A stretch of DNA of 64,000 nucleotides, from NCBI GenBank assembly GCA_001179505.1, contig CDMY01000243.1, forward strand, positions 253,987 through 317,986. Reading direction: 5' to 3'. Source of the DNA: Vitrella brassicaformis. Taxonomy: Eukaryota > Sar > Vitrellaceae. Numbering within the stretch: position 1 is the stretch's first letter; each line of letters starts with the position of its first letter. Of the stretch, positions 24,823-34,482 are shown piece by piece. The notes beneath the pieces were generated by a model, which worked only from the letters and a program-made list of their open reading frames with translations, had not been told where the DNA came from and ran no database searches. The position numbers and the translations under genes were made by a program.

Positions 24823-25480
24823 TCAGTCGTCGGATGCCTCGATCTCACGCTCGTAGCGCTGCTGGTCCTCCTCAGCCTGAACACACCACAACACACCACA
24901 ACACACCACACAACACACACATCCATGTCTGCGGTGACGTGCCGTCCATGTATGTGTTTGCATGTTTGTGTGAGATGCATCCGTGCCATATCGACGTAGG
25001 GCTTCTTGTCCTCATCCTCCATCTCACGCCACTCCTTGCCTGCACACACCACACACCACACCACACACACACACACACACCATGTCCGTATGGCGCCTCC
25101 CCAAATGCATCCGGCCCATCCATCGCATTACCCATTTTCTTGTCGATGAGGTTGGCCTTGATACCCATCTCCTTCAACTCCTCACGACGACCCGCAGCAT
25201 AGTGGGAGTCTGCACACCACACCCATGTGCCGCGCCGCCCCACACATCAGGGAATGCACCAGGAAATTCACCGGCCACACACGTCGTATGGATGGATGGA
25301 CCGATGCCCCACCGGTGTGGTGTGCTTACATGCGTTTTTGGGCTTCTTGGGGTGGTCCTTCTTGACACCCCCGCCTCGCTCTTCACCTGTTGAGCGGCTG
25401 CGCCCTTTGCCACCTGTCCACCGTCGCTCATCAAAGCCCTTCGCGAAGGGCTTGCCTGGCGTTCTCTTCTGCCTCGGCAT
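24823..25480 (-). CDS. HMG-box (HMGB-type) DNA-binding protein
   Basis: A single HMG box follows a short basic N-terminus (MPRQKRTPGKPFAKGFDERR). Exons: 25330-25480, 25132-25209, 24987-25039, 24823-24876. The spliced product reads KKDHPKKPKNAYSHYAAGRR, then EELKEMGIKANLIDKKMGKE and WREMEDEDKKPYVDM|AEEDQQRYEREIEASDD. This matches the box at PKxPxxAY, the central W (KEW), KxPY and the RY of helix 3. Such proteins bend DNA in chromatin; an acidic EIEASDD end replaces the long acidic tail of animal HMGB. The M|A junction at 24987/24876 is fixed by HMG-box spacing and requires a GC donor. The ATG is only 47 bases from the stop of the neighbouring minus-strand frame, so the two might be one transcript or one gene. 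Confidence 0.85.
24877..24986 (-). other. Probable GC-AG intron in the HMG-box gene
   Basis: Correct HMG-box spacing (PYVDM then AEEDQQRY) is obtained only with GATATG|gcacgg ... ttcag|GCTGAG. The downstream GT sites would insert about 19 residues into helix 3. Confidence 0.6.
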
Positions 25481-25526
25481 AATGACCGCACTTACACTTA
25501 GAGCGGTCGATCTGGGCCGCATGCAT

Positions 25527-25876
25527 TTACAAGTGGCGGGGGCACCTGCAGTCTCCCCGAAGATCACGGTGCGAGGAAGCGGCAATGTTGACCTCCTGTA
25601 TCGTCACCTTAGGCTTAATTACCTCCACCAAATGAATCTCGGGAATCTGACAGACACGCAGCGCAGACAGGTGGATGGATGGATGGATGGATGGACGGCG
25701 GAAAGTGGTGTGGACAATGCATTCATGAATCATCTGTGTGAGGGTACCTCCACAATGCGGTCCCGCACGTGGACCTCCTGGTGCACGGGAATGTGCAACA
25801 CATGGGGCTCACCAGCGGCTGGTGGGGCCTGCAGCAAGACATCAAATCGCACCATCTTGACTACATTGTTGACCAT
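25527..25876 (-). CDS. Short alveolin-like (inner membrane complex-type) protein, tentative
   Basis: Two exons, 25748-25876 and 25527-25646, give about 80 residues: MVNNVVKMVRFDVLLQ, EPHVLHIPVHQEVHVRDRIVE, then IPEIHLVEVIKPKVTIQEV. The alternating Val/Ile, Pro and charged residues (xIPxxxxVxVxxxIVE) are like the repeats of alveolins, which form the cortical skeleton under alveolate membranes. The donor gtaccc and acceptor ctgtcag keep phase 0. It is much shorter than typical alveolins. The C-terminus after NIAASS looks unlike the repeat, so the true 3' end may lie elsewhere, possibly spliced into the HMG-box gene 47 bases downstream. The assignment is from residue pattern only. Confidence 0.45.
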
Positions 25877-26398
25877 TAGTCGTCTGCCGGTAGGCCGCAG
25901 CGGCTCTCTTGGTTGTGTATTTATGTCCGTATTTATGTCCGGCGAGTGTGGATAGCTGAGTTTCTCACCGTCTGCGGAGGGAGCGGCTGTGACTGCATAC
26001 TCGCGTTGCCTGGCTCAGGGCCGAGATAGAAATTCACGCGCATGCAAGAATTTTCAGATCGGTACCATTGGCACGGACTCACTTTGGTGTATTGTGTCGG
26101 CCCGTGCCGGGCACTCTGCTCGTCCGGGGCAGCAACAGATCGTGAGTCGTCAGACTTCTGAGGCGGAAAAGATATATGCTCCGTGTCTCCTCAAATCACC
26201 CTGTGCGTGTAAGCGAGCAGCCAGAGAAGATGAGTTCATCGCGAGATCAAAAATTAGCAAGGTACTGTTACAGAGTTGGCTGGCCAGAAGACACGGATAC
26301 AAAGCACTCAAAATTCTCTCTTCGTTTTCTACACGCATACACGGAGCAGTAGCAGTGTATGCATATGCAGAAACCCCTTTCTTTGCCGCTGGCCACGC
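25877..26398. other. Intergenic, no supported gene
   Basis: The upstream region of the alveolin-like frame and the 3' flank of the PGRL1-like gene. It is less repetitive than most gaps here. A plus-strand frame is open across 25989-26546, but it overlaps PGRL1 coding sequence and has no recognisable domain. Confidence 0.55.
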
Positions 26399-27831
26399 TC
26401 ATGCCGCCACGCCCTTTGGATTCGACTCGACCCTCAGTGATTGCCTCTGTGCCCTGAGTGATGCACCACAGTTTGCACATACAATGTCCGCCGATGCTCC
26501 GAACCCCTCGACGCCGAGGACGTCTCCAAAGAGGATGCGGTTTTGATATCCGCAGTTCGGGCAGGGGCCACCCCGCACCTCACAGGGGGAAAACCTCAGC
26601 GGGGTGGGAAAATCGCTGCTAGATACAACACACACACACACGGACAGTACGCTCACTTACTCCTTGAGGAAGAGGTTCTCGGTGCCGTCCATGGCCAGGG
26701 TCCAGATGATGGGCGAGCTGATGAACAGATTGAGGAAGGGGTTCACACTCCGCAGCACAGGGATGAACTCGAACGCCAGGAACGACCACAGCACGGTAGA
26801 TAAGAACATCCACGGCAAATACACCATGTAGTTGCGGATACGATCTTTCTTCCACGTCACACGACAAACGCCTGAGTGGGTGGACAGACAAGACAGGTGG
26901 GTGGGGTGGGGTGGAGAGAGGGGTGGATGCAGCCAACAGAGTGAGTGCAGTACGATCAAAACACAGAGAATGATTAACGGTCGGACCGCCGGCCACAAGC
27001 TTCAATAAGCGCCCGGCTGCCTGGCTGCCAGGCTGTCCACCCACGTACCTACCTGAAATCCTACCTGTATCGACGGCACACTTGGGGTCGCTGGTGACGG
27101 CGATCCGGCTGCCCTGGTTCCTGAGTTCGGCTTTGAGGGTGTCAAATTCTTCGTCGGTCACGATGGGCTGCCCCTTCATGTATGCCGACATGGCGTTGAG
27201 GAAGAGGGTCTCGTTGCGCGTGAGGAATATCACATCACTGCCCTCCCACGCCAAGTCCTGCTTGAGCAGATCGAAGTCGCCGTCAGTCAGCGCCTGCCAA
27301 CCGCTCAAGTAGTACGACTGCAGCGCATCGAGGAATACACGCTCCTTTTCAGCTGTCGTCAGCTTGACAGGGTTGCCGCAGTTGTCGAGCCGGACAAACT
27401 CCTCCCGGTCCTCTTCCTCACCCGCCTGCAGGTATCAGATAGATAACAGATTGACAGATTGGTGAAGTGAAATGAATGAAATGAAGGAAGGGATAGACGG
27501 ACACAGTCTCCGCTGATGCTCATACCCACTCTCATGATGCCAGTCGGCTTCCCAGTGCGGCAGCCGCTGCTCGCAGAAGGTGAGGGTGTCTTCTCATGCT
27601 TGTCGGCTGTTGCCTTGGCTGGGCATGTGGAGGGGCATGTAACGAGGGCCGGCAGAGACATAGTCGGAGGGGCCGTGAGGGCATCCCATGTGATGACAGC
27701 GCTGAACGGCAGCGCAGTGAGGTAGACATACGGCTGCTTGGCGGGGAGGGCCGGCTGAGCGGGCACTGTGGGCAGCACGAGGGCGTGACAGAAATACGGC
27801 AGATCCGCAGTCGTCACGTTGGGCCCGTTGC
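26399..27831 (-). CDS. PGRL1: PGR5-like protein 1 (PGRL1) homologue, 5' end unresolved
   Basis: Thylakoid membrane protein that, with PGR5, supports cyclic electron flow around photosystem I. The exons read RLDNCGNPVKLTTAEKERV, then the paired helical repeats ALTDGDFDLLKQDLAWEGSD and IVTDEEFDTLKAELRNQGSR, each in the LKxxLxxEGS style of the family. A Cys (DPKCAVDTG|VCRVTWKKD) follows, then two transmembrane segments around 26850-26660 (MVYLPWMFLSTVLWSFLAF and PFLNLFISSPIIWTLA). LFLKD leads to the zinc-finger-like end, GGPCPNCGYQN...IVCANCGASL, and TGA at 26399. The Cys placement matches the redox-active family members. The earliest coding exon starts at an acceptor at 27831 (gtgtag|GCAACG). 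The upstream exon with start codon and plastid-targeting signal was not found; an ATG at 27851 is out of frame by a GT-repeat length. Nuclear-encoded plastid protein, so the host is photosynthetic or recently was. Confidence 0.85.
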
Positions 27832-28335
27832 CTACACATACACACACGCATAAGAATCACATGTGAATTGACCCTCTCTGTGTGTGTTCTGTGACGATCG
27901 GGCGGGCCTGAGTCAAGTTTAGCTTCGTCAAGTCCTGTGTCTCTCTGACGAAGCTAAAATATCTAAGCGGGAAATTTGCAATCCCCTTGCCGGCTCGTCT
28001 CCTCAAAGTTGGCGGACATTGGCAGGACATTTGGCGAGGGCAGCTGTTCGTCTTTGCGCGTGGGTGCGTGTGCGATTGATCTATAAGCCTGTTGTCAGAG
28101 CCATTTATGCGAGATGGTCCCTCGATTGGTGGCATGCACTCGCGTCTCTCCCTGTCTCTCCCTGTGTCTCCACAGCCAGCCACATACAGGAATCTTGCAC
28201 ATACGGCAGACAGGCAGGGAAGCCAGGCTATGTGTCTCTTAGTTGATGGCAAGCTTAGCCATCATGTTCGTCAGCGAATCGACGGGGTCGAGTCTCTGGC
28301 ATTTCTCCCTCCCCGGCTCTCTCAAGTCGTGAACC
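27832..28335. other. 5' region of PGRL1-like gene with 13-bp inverted repeat
   Basis: It contains arms tttagcttcgtca (27918-27930) and tgacgaagctaaa (27946-27958), an exact inverted repeat with a 15-base loop. The arms resemble the TTAGCTCGCA promoter-like motif, so transcription of PGRL1 may start nearby. A minus-strand frame from 28250 (MPSTKRHIAWLPCLSAVCAR) might be a leader exon but is not demonstrated. Confidence 0.45.
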
Positions 28336-29423
28336 TCAGGTGATCGCTTCCCCACTCGCCTCCTTGGGGCGATCCTCGCGCGCCGACGACGGGCGATTTC
28401 CTCGGCTTCCTTCCGCTTTCTCCGCTGTGTCTGGGCAGAACTGCTCCAGTCGGGGATCGGGAGGAGGGCAGGGCGCATCCGGCTTCCTAAAATACATGTG
28501 CAGATTGGGGTGACGGCGGCCTCCCTGTTGGCCGCTCAAGCGCCCGGTCCCATTGTCGTCGAACCGCACCTCCTCATCGAACCTCACCGTCTTCTTCTTT
28601 TCCCGCTGAATGGCTGGCTTTGTAGCCGCACTCTTCAAGATACCCTTCAAAGCCGTCGACCCCTTGGTTGACGCATGTGCAGCCGACGATTCCTTTTGCT
28701 GCATCGTTCCCGAAGTGCCGGTCTTGTCACTGCGGATCGGCAATGCGGATCGGCAATGCCTTCCCCGTGGTCTCGCTCTCAGAGCCGGTCGAGTCCTGCT
28801 GCAGCTTGAAGTGTGTCTCTTCGCTGCCGTTGTGGTCATTGTGGCTTGTGTCCGTCGCCAATGGAGGTATGCTGAGCGGGTCTGAGGCCAAGCACATCGA
28901 TCCATTCATATGATCATGCCCTGTAGTGACGTGTGGTCGTGATAAGCTGTTTCTTTTCTGCGACCACCGACAGCACCAGCACTCGTGGCTGTGGAGCGGG
29001 GATCCGCTGAGGTCTGCATCCAAACAAACACGAGATGCAGCCGTGTTTCTGCTGATGTGTCCGTTTGTTGTGCACCGAGCTAAGGTAGCCTTCGCAGGGC
29101 AGAACAGAGCCACCAGCGCCCTTCCCATGGCCAGAGCCTTCTTGTCGCACCAGAGACGGGAGGAGCTGACAGCCAAGAGACAGAGCGCGGCCCACACTGT
29201 CAGTTGTCTTGACGACCGGAAGACCCTGAAGCAGGTCCTGGACAGAAACTTCACCGTGATCGATGTGCTGGGTCATAGCTGCCTGAGGCTCAGAGTCTGT
29301 CGTCCCCTTGCTGCCTCCGTCTGTCTCTGAGTCAGTCTCCAGCTCGGCCTTGAAGTTCTCTGGTGGGGGCGCGGGCTGCCTCTTCCACAGGCGATTGTAC
29401 CAACTTATCAGTGTAAGAAGCAT
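28336..29423 (-). CDS. Hypothetical protein with KKTVRFDEE motif, frame broken by 13-bp duplication
   Basis: The start at 29423 reads MLLTLISWYNRLWKRQ, then an acidic stretch (FKAELETDSETDGG). A middle part is open in two frames and its exon structure is unclear; a third-frame segment ends GSESETTGKALPIRIADPQ and stop. A second segment reads KTGTSGTMQQKESSAAHAS, ALKGILKSAATKPAIQREKK, KTVRFDEEVRFDDNGTG and HPNLHMYFRKPDAPCPPPDP, with stop at 28336. The KTVRF sequence fits the RVxF-type docking motif of protein phosphatase 1 regulators; this is pattern-based. A 13-bp tandem duplication at 28731-28756 separates the two frames; with one copy the reading would be continuous. An alternative last exon running to 28239 in another frame (ending MMAKLAIN) is possible. 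Confidence 0.45.
28731..28756. repeat. 13-bp tandem duplication causing a frameshift
   Basis: The unit tgcggatcggcaa occurs twice without a gap. Since 13 is not a multiple of 3, the second copy moves the minus-strand reading frame from ...GKALPIR into a stop, while one copy would join GKALPIR to SDKTGTSG. Confidence 0.85.
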
Positions 29424-29598
29424 GATTGACGTCTCTTTTTGCCGACGGGGGCTGCAAGGGAAACGGAGAGGGGGTAAAATTTTCTCCTTCTGGGAGCTCA
29501 ACTTTTCAGCTTGCAATTGTCAGCTTGGCTGTCCAGGCTGCCGGAACTTTTTGGCAAGGGCGCTTTCTCTCGATTCGCATGAGGAACGCACGCATCGC

Positions 29599-30514
29599 AT
29601 GAGGCCTCCAATGTACTCCAATGGTCTCTTTCTTCATGGCTGCAGTGAGGTGAGGGAGTACAGTGTCATTGGATGGGCCGTATACGGGCCTCGGATGCAA
29701 AGCGCCGACGGCGAGTGGCGCACTGTTGAGTAAGGGGCGATGGAAGCTGCACAGAGCACAACGTCTTGTCCATCCATTCTGTTGCATTTGTCCATCCATT
29801 CTGCAGGTTGTCGAACCAGGCGTTTCACCAGTACGAGGAGATCAAGGGCCATCTGCCGGAAGTGGGCGGTCGGGAGCAGGGCCAGATCTTCACCATGCCG
29901 GAGAGTGTACGCTCGCATACGCAGAGAACAGAGAGAGAGAGAGGGACGCGTCCATCCATCCATCCATCCATCTGTGTGTATCTGTCCATCTGTGTGTGTG
30001 CCTGTCTGTCTGTCTGTCTGCAGTATTGGCGTTATAAGCTGGGCCTGCACATGTCGTCTGGGTGGCTCCACATGGGCAACCCCCTGTATGTACCATTCAT
30101 CCCACCCAGCCACACTCACCCCTTCCACCATTTGCACTGATCATGTGTGTGGTGTATATTCTTTTTCGTTGTGTGCTGCTCAAATTGTCTCACGTGTGCA
30201 GGAAGGAGCCTTACATGATGATGTTCCACCTGCCCAGGGCTGCGTCGCAGACCGAGCCAGTGGCAGCTGATCCCGTGCAGCACGTTACGCAGCAGGCCAA
30301 CAGCAAGGTGCAGCAGGCGGGCAGCAACAAGGACAGCAAGAACGAGGACAAGAAGCACGTGAAGAAAAAAGCCCCCCGTCACCCGGAGGCGGCCCCAGCA
30401 AGCGTGCCCGCAACGCATAGCCATACAACTACACACACGAGTATACAAGTACACCCAGTCGACAGAGACACAGAGACAGATGTAGTGTGTGGAGTGCCAA
30501 TCCTCTCTGCCTGA
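29599..30514 (+). CDS. Hypothetical protein with basic disordered C-terminus
   Basis: Four exons. 29599-29730 reads MRPPMYSNGLFLHGC, EYSVIGWAVYGPRM and GEWRTVE. About 29815-29908 reads SNQAFHQYEEIKGHLPEVGG up to FTMPES. About 30024-30086 reads YWRYKLGLHMSSGWLHMGNP. From 30203 it reads KEPYMMMFHLPRAASQTEP and then a Gln/Lys/Asn-rich tail ending KKHVKKKAPRHPEAAP. All three junctions keep phase. The aromatic-rich, compact N-terminal 110 residues look like a folded domain that I do not recognise. The tail contains an A-rich run (gaagaaaaaagcccccc); a one-base slip there would give PSKRARNA and stop, a more nuclear-localisation-like end. It is head-to-head with the minus-strand gene at 29423, with 175 bases between starts. 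Confidence 0.6.
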
Positions 30515-31574
30515 TCCGGATGGTCTTGGTGTCTGTCTGTCCGGACGTGAGTGTGGATGAATGAGTGCGGATGGATGGATGGATGCTATCGCCTGGACGT
30601 TTGAGTGCCGTGAAGTGACTTACGTGTATTGGGGCGAGAGATGGGGAGGTAGGGGGCTGCCTGATTGGCCGGGAGAGAGAGGGGTTCCGCAGAAGGGCAG
30701 GTCGGCAGGTAGGCAGGGAGACAACTTTCTCTCTCTCACTGGACTTTACACCCACCCACTCACTTCGTCGATGCTGTTTCTTTCCTTCTGGATGGATGGG
30801 TTGCTTCTCCTTTACATGGATGTTGGGCGTGTGGTGCTGTATGGGTGTCTTGTGACGATGCGGGATCATTCATGGGACGACTGGATGGCGGGCGGGTCTA
30901 ACTTCGACAGACTTCCAATCGTTTCTTTATGGACTGACTGACTGTCTCCATCCACATGAAGACGACAGCGAATGAGTCCCATGACGACGGACGGACACAG
31001 AACACCCCCAACACACACACACACACACACACACAGACGTGCAATGACGCAGCATCCATTCATCCCATCTGCGTCACTTGCACGGTCGCCATAAAGGCGC
31101 CCCTCCCTCCCTCCCTCCCTCCCTCCCGCTATCCATAGGCACACACTGATGTGTACGTCAGTAGCTTAGACACACACACACACACACACATTAGTCAGCA
31201 CACATGGCGGTATGGATAAACACACCGACACCCACACCCACACCCACCCCATACACACACACAGATGCCTCCCGACCGGCCGGGAAAAAGTGACTGACGC
31301 ACACAGAGACAGACCAGTAAGTACTTAACAGTCTTATGAATCGCACTCACTATGTATGTCGATGCATGTTCCGACTGACTGTCAAAAAGCAGTCCTCCCC
31401 CACCACCCACCCTACCTATGACTAGAAAAGCTGATGGCTCCTCGCCCATCCATCCATCCATGTCGACGCAAGGGGCCACCAGCCGATGACGAGACATACA
31501 TACACTTAGTGACTACACACACACTCACTGGACAGACAGTTAGTTACACGCACTCATGTATTGCTTATTATGAA
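30515..31574. repeat. Gene-free 1-kb stretch rich in CA and CCCT repeats
   Basis: Contains (AC)n at about 31010-31035 and 31171-31190, (CCCT)n near 31100-31127, and CACCCA runs near 31225-31250. It is the 3' flank of convergent genes; no coding exon is supported. Confidence 0.7.
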
Positions 31575-33117
31575 TCAAGATGGATAAAGGCACGACACAT
31601 GCTTAGGCCCAAATGACGCATTCCCGCCATTGCCGGCAGCCGTCGCGGCAGTGTCCTGCGACACGTACGTGTCGCACCGCTGCTGCGCGTGCAGGCAGGT
31701 CCTAAGGATGTCCTGCAGCATGATCTCCTCCTGATACTCCTCGACCGTCATCTCCACAGACACCGCCTCCCTCCGGGCGTCCTCGGCGAGCTGCCGAATC
31801 GCCTTGCCAATCCTCACCAGCCACAAGACCTGCCGACACGCGCGACGCAGCCGCCCACCCGCCGGCAGACTCGCCATCGAGTCCTCCACTGACGACGGCC
31901 CTTCTCTCTCTCTGTCCCTGTCCTTGTCCTTGTCTAGCTTGGAGGTGCCCCGCCGGAGGAGCATCTTGAAGGACTTGGACACAGAGGGCGGCGGCATGCC
32001 GCCCATTCTGGGCGATGCGCCGTTTTCATTGGGTGGGGTGGGGGGGTGGGAGTGGGACCTGCTCAGCCGCTGCTGGGGCTTGTTGTACCGCTGCTGGTGG
32101 AGCGAGTGGCAGGGGGGCGTCCGGGGGGTGGTCCGGGGGGTGGCTGTCGAGACGGTAGCTGTGGAGTGGATGAGCTCGGTGGGTATGATGGCCCCCAGAT
32201 GTTCGTGCGCCTCGTTGAGGCACTGGCCGACTGCCCGCCGGATGAACGGCCGGACCAGCGCCGACTGGACCATTTGAATGTCGAACTCCATCGACCGCAT
32301 GTGGAACTGCGGCAGCGTCGCCTCCTGCATTGGATCCACACACACACACAGAGAGAGAGAGAGAGATGACGGGTGTTTTCTTGTTTGTGAGTGTGGGTGT
32401 GATGGCGAAGCGGCTGACCATGACAACGTCCACAAGGCCGCGCCTCTCCTTCTCGGTCAGATTGGAGAGGTCCAGCACACACCCTATCGAGTAAAGCTCG
32501 TCGATAAGCCCCGTACTGCACCTGCTGCCCCCACTCCCGCTCCCGCTGCCGTTGCCACTCCCATTGCCCCCGCTCCCGCCCTCCTTCTCGTCAAGGCCGC
32601 CTCTGTCCACCGCCCTCGGCACCTGTCCAAAAGCAGATCTTTTCAGCTTGACCTTGTGCTGGTCAAGCATGGCCAGCTGCCGCACCCAGCGGAAACATGA
32701 CATCTTCCGCAGCACCCGCGCCACCACTGACCGCCGCTTGGGGTCGCGCGGCTCCTCCCGCCGACCCTCCTTGATGGTCTTCTGCTTCCGCCGCTCGCTG
32801 CGCTCCATGGCAATGAGTATCCACGGGCGGAGGAATGCGACGGCAGCCCAGAGGAGAAACACGAGCTGGAAGCCCAGTGCGACGGCGAGGAGCACGATCT
32901 GGACGAGGGCTTCGATGTCGAGCTCGGTTTCGAGCGTTGAGGAGAAGAAGGAGACCATCAGGAGCCCCATGAAGTTCCACAGCGAGAAGGACTCCAGTTG
33001 GTCCATCAGACGGTAGGAACGGTTGTCGTACGGCTTCCTGTTGACTGCATCCAAGCAGAAGGAAATGAGGCACACACCAACAAGCCACAACCGAATGGGG
33101 GATACAAGCAGAAAGGC

Positions 33118-33148
<31 letters not shown>

Positions 33149-34441
33149 GCTCCCTCGACCTCACCGTGCACGGCGAGGAAGAAAATGGCCAGAAACATGA
33201 GTAGCCCCAGTCTTTGCGCCTCCCCGAGGTCGGGCACCACCAGCGGCAGATCCACAGACACCTTACGGAGCATCGCAAAGGTCTCGTACCAGTAGAAAGT
33301 CGGCTCGTACCCTACACACCACGACACACACACGCCACAGGCGCATAACACGGACTGAATGTCCTTTCCGTCTGACCAACCATTGTAAAGGAACCCCAGT
33401 GTCTGCCGGACTCGGTCGTCGTAGAGCCGCCGACGCGACCCACGCATCACCAAATACAGCCACAGCGGAATACCAAATGTGTAAAGCCATATCCCTGATC
33501 GACACACACGGATGAAGGGGAGAGGTCTGTCTCTGTCTATATTGTATGGCTGATTGGATTGGCTTACATACCTCCGATGGAGAGCCAGTAGTACGGCGGG
33601 TGTCCCTCCGGGTCGTCGCCGCCGCAGAGTGCGTTGGGGTCGGCTGCGAGTCGCGGGACGTCATACTGCTTGCACTGCAGATTGATGATAAACGTCTTGT
33701 TCAGCAGCACGTGTGCCAACCACACCACAACTATAAAACTGGACAGACACGCAGAGAGAGAGAGAGGGAATGACGACAGACATGCGCTGTCTGTTTGTCG
33801 CTTCCTCCTGGCCAGAGCTCTCCAGCCCAGCCAGCCCCACCTGTGGAACGTCTGCCGGTAGATGCTGGCCCTTTCCTCTGATTTGACGTGGGCGAAGGGG
33901 ATCCACACGCCATGCCGCCACGAACGGAACCTCTCCCAGACCTTTTTCCAGGCACCACCGCCCCCCTTGGCCGCCCTGCTGCCCACAAGGTCAGTCGTCA
34001 CGCGGTCGATCGACGACATGACCATCTGGGTGCGGTTGATGTTGCCTGTGGCCGGCAACATGTTGTCATGCGATAGCGCGCGGCGCGGCTTCCGGCTCTC
34101 CCCCTCGCCCCTCTCCAGGTCAGCGAGCGAGGCCGCCAGCCGGGATGCGATGCCTTCCTCCGACTTGGTCTGCGAGGGTCTCAGGGAGGCCGTCGAGCTG
34201 CCGCCCTTGCCTTTTGGGGCAGTATGGGGGGGTGCGAGGGTGAGGAGGGACTCCTTCCACTCGTCCTCGGGGTCGGTGTGCTTGTGGCGCCGCTTCTGCA
34301 GCCATGTGGAGAAGAGGACGCAGATGTAGACGCAGAGGAGCGCGGCGAACGGGAAGATGAGGGCGATAAGGAGCCAGAAGTGGTAGGGCGCCATGCTGCG
34401 CGGGAGGATGCAGTCCATCGTCAGGAAGGTTATCGGATCTT

Positions 34442-34482
<41 letters not shown>

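Noticed and set aside
25989-26546. Plus-strand open frame of 185 codons
   Set aside because: It is antisense to the PGRL1 3' exon in part and has no domain, signal peptide or supporting neighbours.
28239-28478. Minus-strand basic frame ending MMAKLAIN
   Set aside because: It overlaps the KTVRFDEE protein frame, which is more balanced in composition; kept only as a possible alternative last exon.
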